Assembly (NCBI GenBank): GCA_910578865.1
Contig: CAJTRM010000052.1
Span: 1-11,689 of the forward strand
Reading direction: 5' to 3'
Length of the DNA stretch: 11,689 nucleotides
Source of the DNA: an uncultured Dorea sp.
GTDB taxonomy: Bacteria > Bacillota_A > Clostridia > Lachnospirales > Lachnospiraceae
Within the stretch, counting starts at the first letter, position 1. The number at the start of each line of letters is the position of its first letter. Below, piece by piece: positions 5,988-11,689 of the stretch. The translations under genes were made by a program, and so were the position numbers. The notes under the pieces were generated by a model. The model was not told the origin of the DNA, searched no databases, and saw only the letters and a program-made list of their open reading frames with translations.

Positions 5988-6454
5988 AAAAAAGTTATAA
6001 GAAAAAAGTATCCCTCTGGGAAAGGTATCTTACAAAGGAAATTGGAATCGAGTTTAAGGCATGTCTTTATTTTTTCGGAGTTCTTTTTTACTACTGTACA
6101 TATCGGCTCTGCATTGGGGTGACTGTGGCAGAAATACTGCATATGGCGGAAATGATTTTTTTGACCTATGCAGTTGGGTATCTTCAGGTTTATGTACTTT
6201 GGAATTTTGATGAGTCAGATGAAATAAGCAAGAAGGAACTGCTTGGTATAATAATCTGCACAATAATATATACGGCAGTGTCATACATAGGAAAATGGTT
6301 TGATAGAAATCCTTATGTGACTTTGGGGTTCGCTGCCTATATTGTATTCGTATATATTTGTGTTTATCTGGTATATAAATGCAGGCGCAGAATTGATGAC
6401 AAAATATTGAATTCTGATTTAAAATTATTTAAAACAAGGACAGATAATAAATAG
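5984..6454 (+). CDS. DUF3021-like four-helix membrane protein, LytTR partner
   Basis: This 156-residue integral membrane protein has about four hydrophobic segments: residues 26-44, 50-72, 84-101 and 112-133. It has a basic N-terminus (MKKSYKKKVSLWERYLTKE) and a basic C-terminal tail, both likely cytoplasmic. The arrangement and the 4-base ATGA overlap with a LytTR gene match the DUF3021 family. VYVLWNFDES between helices 2 and 3 is a family-like loop. It probably controls the LytTR protein in response to a membrane or envelope signal; the signal is unknown. Confidence 0.75.
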   Translation: MKKSYKKKVSLWERYLTKEIGIEFKACLYFFGVLFYYCTYRLCIGVTVAEILHMAEMIFLTYAVGYLQVYVLWNFDESDEISKKELLGIIICTIIYTAVSYIGKWFDRNPYVTLGFAAYIVFVYICVYLVYKCRRRIDDKILNSDLKLFKTRTDNK

Positions 6455-6482
6455 TGCAACTTAGAGTTGAAAAAGTGTCACT

Positions 6483-6513
6483 GATGGGTACAGTTATTGT
6501 GCCCATCTTTTTT
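6483..6513 (+). terminator. Intrinsic terminator between the LytTR pair and the ABC transporter
   Basis: GATGGGTACA (6483-6492) pairs with TGTGCCCATC (6498-6507), with one T-G wobble, around a short loop, and is followed at once by six T residues. It is a textbook hairpin plus U-tract, 28 bases after the DUF3021-like stop and 38 bases before the ABC start. ABC expression therefore depends on readthrough or on a promoter in the short gap. Confidence 0.8.
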
Positions 6514-6550
6514 ATGTACTATTCTATCATCAAACGGAGGTACATGAGAA

Positions 6551-7384
6551 ATGAAAGATATGATAACGATTCAAAATTTAACAAAAACTTATGGAAAACA
6601 CAGAGGTGTGGAGGATGTAACATTCTCGGTTCGGGAAGGCGAAATTTTTGGGTTCCTTGGACCGAACGGTGCCGGAAAATCAACGACTATTCGGTCAATG
6701 CTTGGATTGATAAAGTATGATCAGGGCGAAATAAGAATCAATGGTCTTGACAGCGTAAAGGACAGAGAAAAAATCCTTGCAGACATTGGCTATATGCCAA
6801 GTGAAGCATGGTTTTATCAGGGCATGAAAATCAGGGAAATACTGAAGTATTCGGCAGCAGTCAGAAAGGTTGATTGCACCGATGAAGCAGAAAAACTTTG
6901 CGACAGACTTCAGGTGGACGTAAAAAGAAAAATCAATGAGCTCTCACTTGGGAACAGGAAAAAGGTCAGCATCATCTGTGCAATGCAGCACAGACCAAAG
7001 CTTTTTGTTTTTGATGAACCGACCAGCGGACTTGATCCTCTGATGCAAAATGTTTTCTTTGAGTTGATTCAGGAGTATGTGAATGAGGGTGCGACCTGTA
7101 TGCTTTCCACACACGTTTTATCGGAGGTGAGAAATCACTGTACTCGTGTGGCAATCATGAAGGAAGGAAAGTTGGTTGTCACAGATACCGTCGATAATCT
7201 TTTGAGCAGTCGGTCAAAGAGAATCAAAATGATACGGGATGGCGAAAAGCTTGACTATATCTATAAGGATAACCTAAACAATTTATACAAGGAACTGGAA
7301 GGACATCATATCGAGGATATTATCATCGAGGAACCGTCCATAGAAGAAGTATTTATGCACTATTACTTGAAGGAGGAAAAATAA
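6551..7384 (+). CDS. ABC transporter ATP-binding protein (ABC-2 type exporter)
   Basis: This 277-residue nucleotide-binding subunit powers the permease encoded next. Walker A is GPNGAGKST (37-45), the signature is the variant LSLGN (131-135), Walker B is LFVFDEP (151-157) with catalytic Glu156, the D-loop is SGLDP, and the switch His is His188 in STHVLSEV. The C-terminal extension (about 210-277) is typical of drug- and lantibiotic-type ABC-2 ATPases. GGAGG (6536-6540) stands 10 bases before the chosen ATG; a second Met at residue 4 is possible. Its stop abuts the permease ATG directly. Together with the LytTR/DUF3021 pair it suggests peptide or drug efflux or self-protection; the substrate cannot be read from the sequence. 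Confidence 0.93.
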   Translation: MKDMITIQNLTKTYGKHRGVEDVTFSVREGEIFGFLGPNGAGKSTTIRSMLGLIKYDQGEIRINGLDSVKDREKILADIGYMPSEAWFYQGMKIREILKYSAAVRKVDCTDEAEKLCDRLQVDVKRKINELSLGNRKKVSIICAMQHRPKLFVFDEPTSGLDPLMQNVFFELIQEYVNEGATCMLSTHVLSEVRNHCTRVAIMKEGKLVVTDTVDNLLSSRSKRIKMIRDGEKLDYIYKDNLNNLYKELEGHHIEDIIIEEPSIEEVFMHYYLKEEK

Positions 7385-8176
7385 ATGCCGGTAATATTAA
7401 AAAACGAATGGAAATCAGGTTGGAAAAGTCTTTTGATATGGGCGCTTTCTGTGGGTGGAATGGGGCTCATCTGCATCATTTTATATAAGGGTATGGAAGA
7501 TAGCATGGCAGATATGGCAGAGAGTTTTGCAACAATGGGCACGTTTTCTGATGCTTTTGGAATGAGTACACTCAGTATAGCAACATTAAAAGGATATTTT
7601 GCCACAGAAATCGGAACGATTCATGCACTTGGAAGCAGTATGTTTGCAGCTTCCATCGCCACAGTAATTCTTTCAAAGGAAGAGGATGGGCATACTGCGG
7701 AATATACGTTTACACTTCCGGTTTCACGGGGCAAGGTAATAGCAATGAAGTTTTTTGCAGTGCTACTAAACCTTATTTGTTTTACATTTATTTGTGGCAT
7801 GCTTTATGAAGTCGGATTTGTTTTTCTTGGAAAAACGGATTTTGGAAGCATATTCACAGAGTGTATGCTTTTTCAGTTAATGATGAATATCGAAATTGCG
7901 GCTATTTGCTTTGTGATCTCTGCGGTAAGCAAAAAGAACAGGCTAGGAATTGGAATTTCAGTTGCCACGCTGCTGTATGTGTATGATTTGATGGCAAGAG
8001 TTGTTCCTGATTTAAAGGACGTTATCTTTATTTCTCCGTTTTCCTATTCAAATGCGACATCAATTTTTGCTGGAGAATCAAGGGATTGTGTTGCTTTGAT
8101 TTTAGGGACGATAATGATTGTGATTATGACTGTGGGAGCTGGTATGATTTACGCAAAAAGGGATCTCGCTTCATAA
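7385..8176 (+). CDS. ABC-2 type transporter permease
   Basis: This 263-residue membrane subunit has about six hydrophobic segments: around 16-34, 80-96, 120-140, 160-182, 190-206 and 232-256. The hydrophilic stretch SKEEDGHTAEYTFTLPVSRGKVIAMKF (about 96-122) is the coupling-helix region seen in ABC-2 permeases, where EDG(R/H)TAE(Y/F)..TLPVSR is recurrent. AGGAGG (7371-7376) lies 8 bases before the ATG, inside the end of the ATPase gene, and no base separates that stop from this start. The two are expected to work as a dimer of each subunit. It is the last gene of the cargo block. Confidence 0.9.
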   Translation: MPVILKNEWKSGWKSLLIWALSVGGMGLICIILYKGMEDSMADMAESFATMGTFSDAFGMSTLSIATLKGYFATEIGTIHALGSSMFAASIATVILSKEEDGHTAEYTFTLPVSRGKVIAMKFFAVLLNLICFTFICGMLYEVGFVFLGKTDFGSIFTECMLFQLMMNIEIAAICFVISAVSKKNRLGIGISVATLLYVYDLMARVVPDLKDVIFISPFSYSNATSIFAGESRDCVALILGTIMIVIMTVGAGMIYAKRDLAS

Positions 8177-8366
8177 TGATTAGATTTTAGTTGCTTGTTT
8201 TCTGATTTTAAATAAGAAAAAATTGAGTTGTTTCTCTACTTTGCATAGGTAGTAAATATAAGTTCTGTGTTTATGATATTTTTATAGGACAATATGAAGT
8301 GCCCCACATTTATAAATAAGGTGTAAATTCTTTCAGTTTTATGCATATTCTGCATTTTATAGAATC

Positions 8367-8413
8367 GGGGATGTGAAAAAACTCGATTGTGTTTTTTTGC
8401 ATCTCCCTTTTTG
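8367..8413 (+). terminator. Probable terminator downstream of the ABC operon
   Basis: GGGGATG (8367-8373) can pair with CATCTCC around an A-rich/T-rich extension of the stem (an A-run at 8376-8381 opposite a T-run at 8392-8398), followed by CTTTTTG. The stem is imperfect and lies 190 bases after the permease stop. Confidence 0.5.
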
Positions 8414-8615
8414 TACCTGTTGTGTATAAAAGACTGAAATCATGCGCAAAGAAAGCGCACTTCCCCTACCCCATAGAAATCCTTTTTTTGAATCTATGCG
8501 GCAGTTCTGTTTCTCATCTTTTTTTTTCTGATATTTATATAGATTGTGGCCTATCGCCACGAGTAAAACTTCCAGTTTGTTGAATTAAAAATGAAATAAA
8601 GTTCCAGTAATCATA

Positions 8616-8651
8616 GAGTGTATGGATTCAATTCCATATGCTCTTTTTCTT
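8616..8651 (+). terminator. Strong intrinsic terminator
   Basis: GAGTGTATGGA (8616-8626) pairs with TCCATATGCTC (8633-8643) over 11 bp, including two wobble pairs, with a 6-base loop and a following TTTTTCTTT tract. It would insulate the xis/int operon from the cargo transcript. Confidence 0.75.
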
Positions 8652-8685
8652 TACTTAATTTCATGAAAAATGTAAAAATCTAATG

Positions 8686-8736
8686 TTACGAGTTTCTTAC
8701 GAGTTGCATTAAAAAAACTCGCAAGAAAACTCGTAA
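8686..8736. repeat. Cluster of four TTACGAGTT-type repeats (two forward, two inverted)
   Basis: TTACGAGTT occurs at 8686-8694 and 8697-8705 (11-base period). Its reverse complement occurs at 8716-8724 (AACTCGCAA, one mismatch) and 8728-8736 (AACTCGTAA; 12-base period). The two pairs form a long nested hairpin with about 20-base arms around an A-rich loop. One-helical-turn spacing suggests protein binding on one DNA face, for example by a HTH regulator, Xis, or the arm domain of the integrase. No T-run follows on the plus strand, so it is not an ordinary terminator. Confidence 0.75.
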
Positions 8737-8764
8737 GAAAAAAAGTAAAAAAATTTGCTTTTGA

Positions 8765-8808
8765 CCACTGTAAAACATGCTCTGAGCGTTTCGTTATATG
8801 AAGGGATA
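8765..8808 (-). repeat. Right copy of the 44-bp inverted repeat
   Basis: This is the reverse complement of 4410-4453 at 40 of 44 positions. It lies 38 bases before the xis-like start and, read outward, leads into that gene, as the left copy leads toward mobC. A TTATAT at 8794-8799 within it could serve as a -10 box, but no -35 box at normal spacing is evident; TTGACC at 8761-8766 is 27 bases away. Confidence 0.9.
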
Positions 8809-8846
8809 ATTTTTCTTTCATATTTCAAAGAAAAGAGGATAAAGAA

Positions 8847-9023
8847 ATGTCAGAAAAAAGATGTTATACAGTTCAAGAGTTACAGGAAATCTTAGGAGTC
8901 AGCAGACCTACTATTTATAACCTTTTAAAGAAAAAGGAATTCCGGTGGATCCAGTTGGATGGCGGAAAGTATCGCATCTCTAAGAAGAGTTTCGATGACT
9001 GGCTCGATAACTTGGAACAGTAA
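8847..9023 (+). CDS. Excisionase-like small HTH protein
   Basis: This 58-residue protein consists of one MerR-type winged helix of the HTH_17/excisionase family: CYTVQELQEILGVSRPTIYN (6-25), a short wing, and KYRISKKSFDDWL (41-53). Xis proteins of this kind bend DNA at the attachment sites and steer a tyrosine integrase toward excision. AGAGGA lies about 8 bases before the ATG. A terminator follows the gene, so it may be transcribed separately from the next two. It is close in style to each repeat of the larger HTH protein downstream. It could instead be a pure transcriptional regulator. Confidence 0.85.
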   Translation: MSEKRCYTVQELQEILGVSRPTIYNLLKKKEFRWIQLDGGKYRISKKSFDDWLDNLEQ

Positions 9024-9028
9024 AAAAC

Positions 9029-9077
9029 AGGGTGTTGATCAGGCAGATTTTGTCTGCAATCGACATCCTAAATTTTT
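9029..9077 (+). terminator. Intrinsic terminator after the xis-like gene
   Basis: AGGGTGTTGAT (9029-9039) pairs with ATCGACATCCT (9059-9069) over 11 bp with two wobbles. Inside it, GCAGA (9043-9047 region) pairs with TCTGC. An AAATTTTT tract follows. It separates xis from the HTH-integrase pair. Confidence 0.75.
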
Positions 9078-9143
9078 ATCTGGATTTGAGATATGATATA
9101 AGAAAAAACACTAACACTAAAAAAGACAGGAAGTGAAGAATAA

Positions 9144-10133
9144 ATGGCAACAGCAATTACGAAACAAAAAGAAGTTCCGGAAATGGATGATGTTGCAGAA
9201 ATCATTTCGAAGATATCAGAGGACAGTCCTTACAAACGTCGTCCAACGCAAAAGAGAACCTGGATGACCGTGCCGGAAATGGGAAAGCTACTGGGATTAA
9301 AAAAGACAGATCGATATTGGCTGGTTCATAAAAATGTTTTTGAATCAAAAGAGATTGCCGGAAAGATACGAATCAACATTGCCAGCTTTGAAAAATGGTA
9401 CGCCAATCAGATTAAATATCATAAAGTTACCGGAGAAGAACCGGGGAAAGAATTGAAATCCTGGTCCTATTCCGTCAAGGAAGTTGCGGATCTGTTGGGT
9501 GTTGATGATTATCTTGTTTATGAATTACTCAAGAAAAATCAAATGGAAGCTGTTATTGTCGATTACTGGAAACGTATACCAAAAGAATCTTTTCAGAATT
9601 GGTATAAAAGCCAGTCCCGGTATCGGACAAAGGAAGACAGAGAAAAGGACGCTCTTCTGGAAGATGCAACTATTACGATGCCAGAGATGGCACAGCTGCT
9701 AGGAACAACCAGAAGCTCAGTATATACAATTCTTGATAATCCGAAGTATAGTCATTTTTTTGAATTCATTGTGATTGCAGAAAAGAAAAGGATCACAAAA
9801 GAGAGTTTTCAAAAATTCCTGGAAGGTCAGGATCGGTATAAGCTGGATCCATCGAATGATTATGAAGAACTTGCACAGGAACAAAATATTGCCCTGGCTA
9901 ATTACCGGCGGAAGAAATTATCACAGACCGGAATACGAGGAAGCAATGGAAATATAAAGTATCTTACTTTTGATGAAGCTTCCTATCTGGCAAAGGTCAG
10001 CAGAAGCATGATTAACAAGTGGGCGGATACAGGAAAGTTCACAGTAATAAAAGTTGGCAGTCGAGTTAGAATCCGTCGGGATGAATTTGAGGACTGGATG
10101 GAGCAAAGAGATTTGGAAAGGAGTATGCAATAA
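9144..10133 (+). CDS. Protein of four tandem HTH_17 (excisionase-type) repeats
   Basis: This 329-residue soluble protein contains four copies of a MerR/Xis-like winged helix at about residues 40-91, 107-160, 177-232 and 272-325. Each starts with a helix of the type (M/V)PEM..LLG or KEVADLLG and ends with a shared strand-helix signature: SFEKWYANQIKY, SFQNWYKSQSRY, SFQKFLEGQDRY and EFEDWMEQRDLE. The fourth, TFDEASYLAKVSRSMINKW with KVGSRVRIRRDEFEDW, is closest to canonical Xis proteins. AGGAAGTGA lies upstream of the ATG, at a longish distance. The gene ends 1 base before the integrase ATG, so the two are coupled. It may bind several sites at the element ends as a directionality factor or architectural protein; no activity is proven by the sequence. 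Confidence 0.8.
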   Translation: MATAITKQKEVPEMDDVAEIISKISEDSPYKRRPTQKRTWMTVPEMGKLLGLKKTDRYWLVHKNVFESKEIAGKIRINIASFEKWYANQIKYHKVTGEEPGKELKSWSYSVKEVADLLGVDDYLVYELLKKNQMEAVIVDYWKRIPKESFQNWYKSQSRYRTKEDREKDALLEDATITMPEMAQLLGTTRSSVYTILDNPKYSHFFEFIVIAEKKRITKESFQKFLEGQDRYKLDPSNDYEELAQEQNIALANYRRKKLSQTGIRGSNGNIKYLTFDEASYLAKVSRSMINKWADTGKFTVIKVGSRVRIRRDEFEDWMEQRDLERSMQ

Positions 10134-10134
10134 T

Positions 10135-11526
10135 ATGGCATCTATAAGAGAACGAAACGGAAAATTTAATGTAATCTATTCTTATACGAATGAAAAAGGT
10201 GAGAGGAAACAGAAGTGGGAAACCTATGAAACGAAAGCCGAAGCAAAGAGAAGAAAAAAAGAAATTGAATATAAAAAAGAGATGGGATCATTTGTCGTCC
10301 GTAAATGCAAAACACTGGACGAGCTTATTACAGAATATGTTGCACTTTATGGCAAAGAAAACTGGGCGCTTTCTACATATGAAGGAAATGTCTCTCTTAT
10401 CAATAACTATATTCTTCCGATCATTGGTGATACGAAACTCTCAGAGATCAATACCCGTTTCATCGAAAGATATTATCAGAGTCTTTTGAAGAGACGTGCA
10501 GTTATCAATCCATTGAATAAAACCAGTCGAAATGAATTTGTATCTTCCAGTACGGTCAGGGATATTAATAAGCTGCTTAGAAACTGTTTTGAACAGGCAG
10601 TGAAATGGGAGTTGATGGAGAAGAATCCTTGCACCCATGCGACTGTACCAAAACATAAATCACAAAAAAGAGACATCTGGACAGCGGATACATTAATGTA
10701 TGCGCTCAGTGTCTGTGAAGATGAGCGATTAAAGCTTGCAATAAATCTATCCTTTTCATGTTCCTTACGACTTGGTGAGCTGCTTGGTCTTACCTGGGAT
10801 TGTGTAGATATTTCTCCTGAGGCAATTGAAGAAAACCGTGCATATGTCTTCATCAACAAAGAATCACAGCGTATAAGAAAAGAATCGTTGAATGCATTGG
10901 ATGGAAAAGATGTGTTGTTGGTATTCCCGACAAATCATAAGAAGAATTCTACGGTCCGTATTCTGAAAACACCAAAGACAGAAAGCAGTGTGCGTAAGAT
11001 ATTCTTACCAAAGAGTGTCGCTAATATGTTGGTAGACTGGAAAGCGGAACAGGATGAAATGAAAGAAATCCTTGGTGATGAATATATGGACTATAACCTG
11101 GTTATGGCAAGTACCTTTGGTCTCCCTCTCGGAGATGGAGCAATCCGTGGTCCTTTAAAGAAACTGATCGAGGACTATAATCTCCCACCGGTTGTATTTC
11201 ACAGCTTTCGTCATAGCAGCGTTACTTATAAGCTGAAACTGAATGGTGGAGACATCAAAGCGGTACAGGGTGATTCCGGCCATGCTCAGGTCAATATGGT
11301 TACGGATGTGTACTCTCATATTCTGGATGATGACCGAAGGAAAAATGCAGAGCTTTTTGAAGAAGCATTTTATGAGAAAAAGAATCTGGATCCACAGATG
11401 CATGTACAGCAGGAAAATAATAATACTGCTGTTGCTGATGAAGTCGATCCGGAACTTCTGGCAAAAGTATTGGCTAATCCGGAGATGCGGGCGTTGCTCA
11501 ATTCACTGGCGAAGACGATGAAGTAA
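10135..11526 (+). CDS. int: Tyrosine recombinase / integrase of the mobile element
   Basis: The enzyme cuts and rejoins the attachment sites for integration and excision. The 463-residue protein has an N-terminal arm-DNA-binding domain (about 1-55, SIRERNGKFNVIYSYTNEKG then KAEAKRRKKEIEYKKE), a SAM-like core-binding domain (about 60-165), and a catalytic domain with Arg212 (SLRLGELLGLTWD), His356-x-x-Arg359 (HSFRHSS), His383 (SGHAQ) and nucleophile Tyr393 (TDVYSHI). All key residues are present, so it looks active. A long Asp/Glu-rich tail follows. The start at 10135 is chosen because AAAGGAG (10117-10123) lies 11 bases upstream and the protein then begins MASIRERNGKF, as in Tn916-type integrases; an in-frame ATG at 10054 lies inside the preceding gene. 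Right-end sequences downstream probably include the attachment site. Confidence 0.95.
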   Translation: MASIRERNGKFNVIYSYTNEKGERKQKWETYETKAEAKRRKKEIEYKKEMGSFVVRKCKTLDELITEYVALYGKENWALSTYEGNVSLINNYILPIIGDTKLSEINTRFIERYYQSLLKRRAVINPLNKTSRNEFVSSSTVRDINKLLRNCFEQAVKWELMEKNPCTHATVPKHKSQKRDIWTADTLMYALSVCEDERLKLAINLSFSCSLRLGELLGLTWDCVDISPEAIEENRAYVFINKESQRIRKESLNALDGKDVLLVFPTNHKKNSTVRILKTPKTESSVRKIFLPKSVANMLVDWKAEQDEMKEILGDEYMDYNLVMASTFGLPLGDGAIRGPLKKLIEDYNLPPVVFHSFRHSSVTYKLKLNGGDIKAVQGDSGHAQVNMVTDVYSHILDDDRRKNAELFEEAFYEKKNLDPQMHVQQENNNTAVADEVDPELLAKVLANPEMRALLNSLAKTMK

Positions 11527-11535
11527 TTAGTCTAT

Positions 11536-11589
11536 CTCCATCATATCTATTGGAATCTCCATCATTTGATGATGGAATGATGGAGATTC
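11536..11589. repeat. Hairpin and repeated CTCCATCAT motifs at the right end of the element
   Basis: A perfect 14-bp inverted repeat, GAATCTCCATCATT (11553-11566) and AATGATGGAGATTC (11576-11589), flanks a 9-base loop that can itself pair in an alternative hairpin (CCATCA with TGATGG). CTCCATCAT also occurs 21 bases earlier at 11536-11544. There is no T-run, so the role is more likely integrase binding or attachment site than termination, though it may also stop the int transcript. Confidence 0.7.
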
Positions 11590-11689
11590 AGTTACAAAAA
11601 AGGTTACAGATATTTTTACTGAATAAAATTTGCCGCTGACTTGAAAAAGTAAATTCCAGTGCAGGACTAAATTCCACCGTATTTTAATA
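11590..11689. other. Right flank with a short direct repeat, possibly an IS end
   Basis: No gene is visible. GTTAC occurs twice (11591 and 11603). TAAATTCCA occurs at 11650-11658 and 11668-11676, 18 bases apart. Tandem copies of such a motif are the style of IS21-family termini, but without the adjacent transposase this remains a guess. Confidence 0.35.

Larger units (their letters stand above)
8177..8764. other. Long AT-rich gene-free region at the end of the cargo block
   Basis: I find no credible gene in these roughly 590 bases; the short open frames have no ribosome sites or recognisable products. The region contains a likely terminator (8367-8412), a small hairpin (TGCGC 8443-8447 with GCGCA 8455-8459), a strong terminator (8616-8648), and a four-copy TTACGAGTT-type repeat cluster (8686-8736) just before the right inverted repeat. 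The stretch 8177-8360 shows nothing I can interpret. Confidence 0.6.

Noticed and set aside
6454..6720. An 88-residue plus-strand frame covering the terminator and the start of the ABC ATPase
   Set aside because: It reads the Walker A region in the wrong frame and begins before a strong terminator without a ribosome site.
8357..8583. Two small overlapping frames (one per strand) in the region after the ABC permease
   Set aside because: They are low-complexity translations of terminator-like AT-rich DNA, lacking ribosome-binding sites and any known pattern.
8686..8736. CRISPR array
   Set aside because: The repeats are only 9 bases long, in mixed orientation, with 2-11 base gaps, and there are no cas genes.
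10054..10134. N-terminal extension of the integrase
   Set aside because: These codons lie in the end of the four-repeat HTH gene; the ribosome site and family start MASIRERNGKF support 10135.
1..11689. tRNA or rRNA genes, or a tRNA-type integration site
   Set aside because: No cloverleaf-like sequence or tRNA 3' end was seen at either side; the element does not appear to be integrated into a tRNA gene in this window.

Overview
The window looks like a mobilisable genetic element (an IME, or an ICE fragment without its mating-pore genes) from a gut Clostridia host, probably Lachnospiraceae-like Bacillota. The reasons are strong AGGAGG ribosome-binding sites almost everywhere, moderately low GC, a relaxase closely resembling those of the Tn1549-type clostridial conjugative elements, and a Tn916/Tn1549-style Xis plus tyrosine integrase pair. 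The organism is inferred from gene style only; no chromosomal housekeeping gene is present.

Layout. (1) At 1-311 the 5' part of an IS66-type tnpA runs off the left edge on the minus strand. (2) At 448-4173 a tight minus-strand operon reads, in transcription order, mobC, MOBP relaxase, a DUF1599/Nmad1-like protein, ThyX, dUTPase and a small XRE regulator. The first two start conjugative transfer. The next three form a dUMP-to-dTMP nucleotide module. The dUTPase has no ATG, GTG or TTG that would keep motif I; its Shine-Dalgarno site points to an ATA codon. (3) At 4200-4410 a hairpin-rich stretch upstream of mobC is the best oriT candidate. (4) At 4454-8764 there is a plus-strand cargo block: a GNAT acetyltransferase, a small two-helix membrane protein, a DUF6061-like protein, a LytTR regulator with a DUF3021-like membrane partner, an intrinsic terminator, then an ABC transporter (ATPase and permease), followed by about 600 bp of gene-free, AT-rich DNA holding terminators and a cluster of four TTACGAGTT-type repeats. 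(5) At 8847-11526 come a 58-residue Xis-like protein, a 329-residue protein of four tandem HTH_17 repeats, and a complete tyrosine recombinase. (6) At 11527-11689 there is a hairpin-rich right end that may hold the attachment site, then a short direct repeat that may belong to another IS.

The most unusual signal is a pair of 44-bp inverted repeats (4410-4453 and 8765-8808, 40 of 44 positions identical) that exactly bracket the cargo block. Each lies upstream of an outward-facing transfer operon (mob to the left, xis/int to the right), in the same polarity relative to that operon. They could be ends of a cargo transposon, recombination sites that let the block invert, or a duplicated promoter/operator that co-regulates mobilisation and excision.

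Working model (inference): the integrase with the Xis/HTH proteins excises the element; MobC and the relaxase nick at oriT and rely on a co-resident conjugative machine; the nucleotide genes supply or protect thymidylate; and the cargo offers the host an antimicrobial-response or efflux function.
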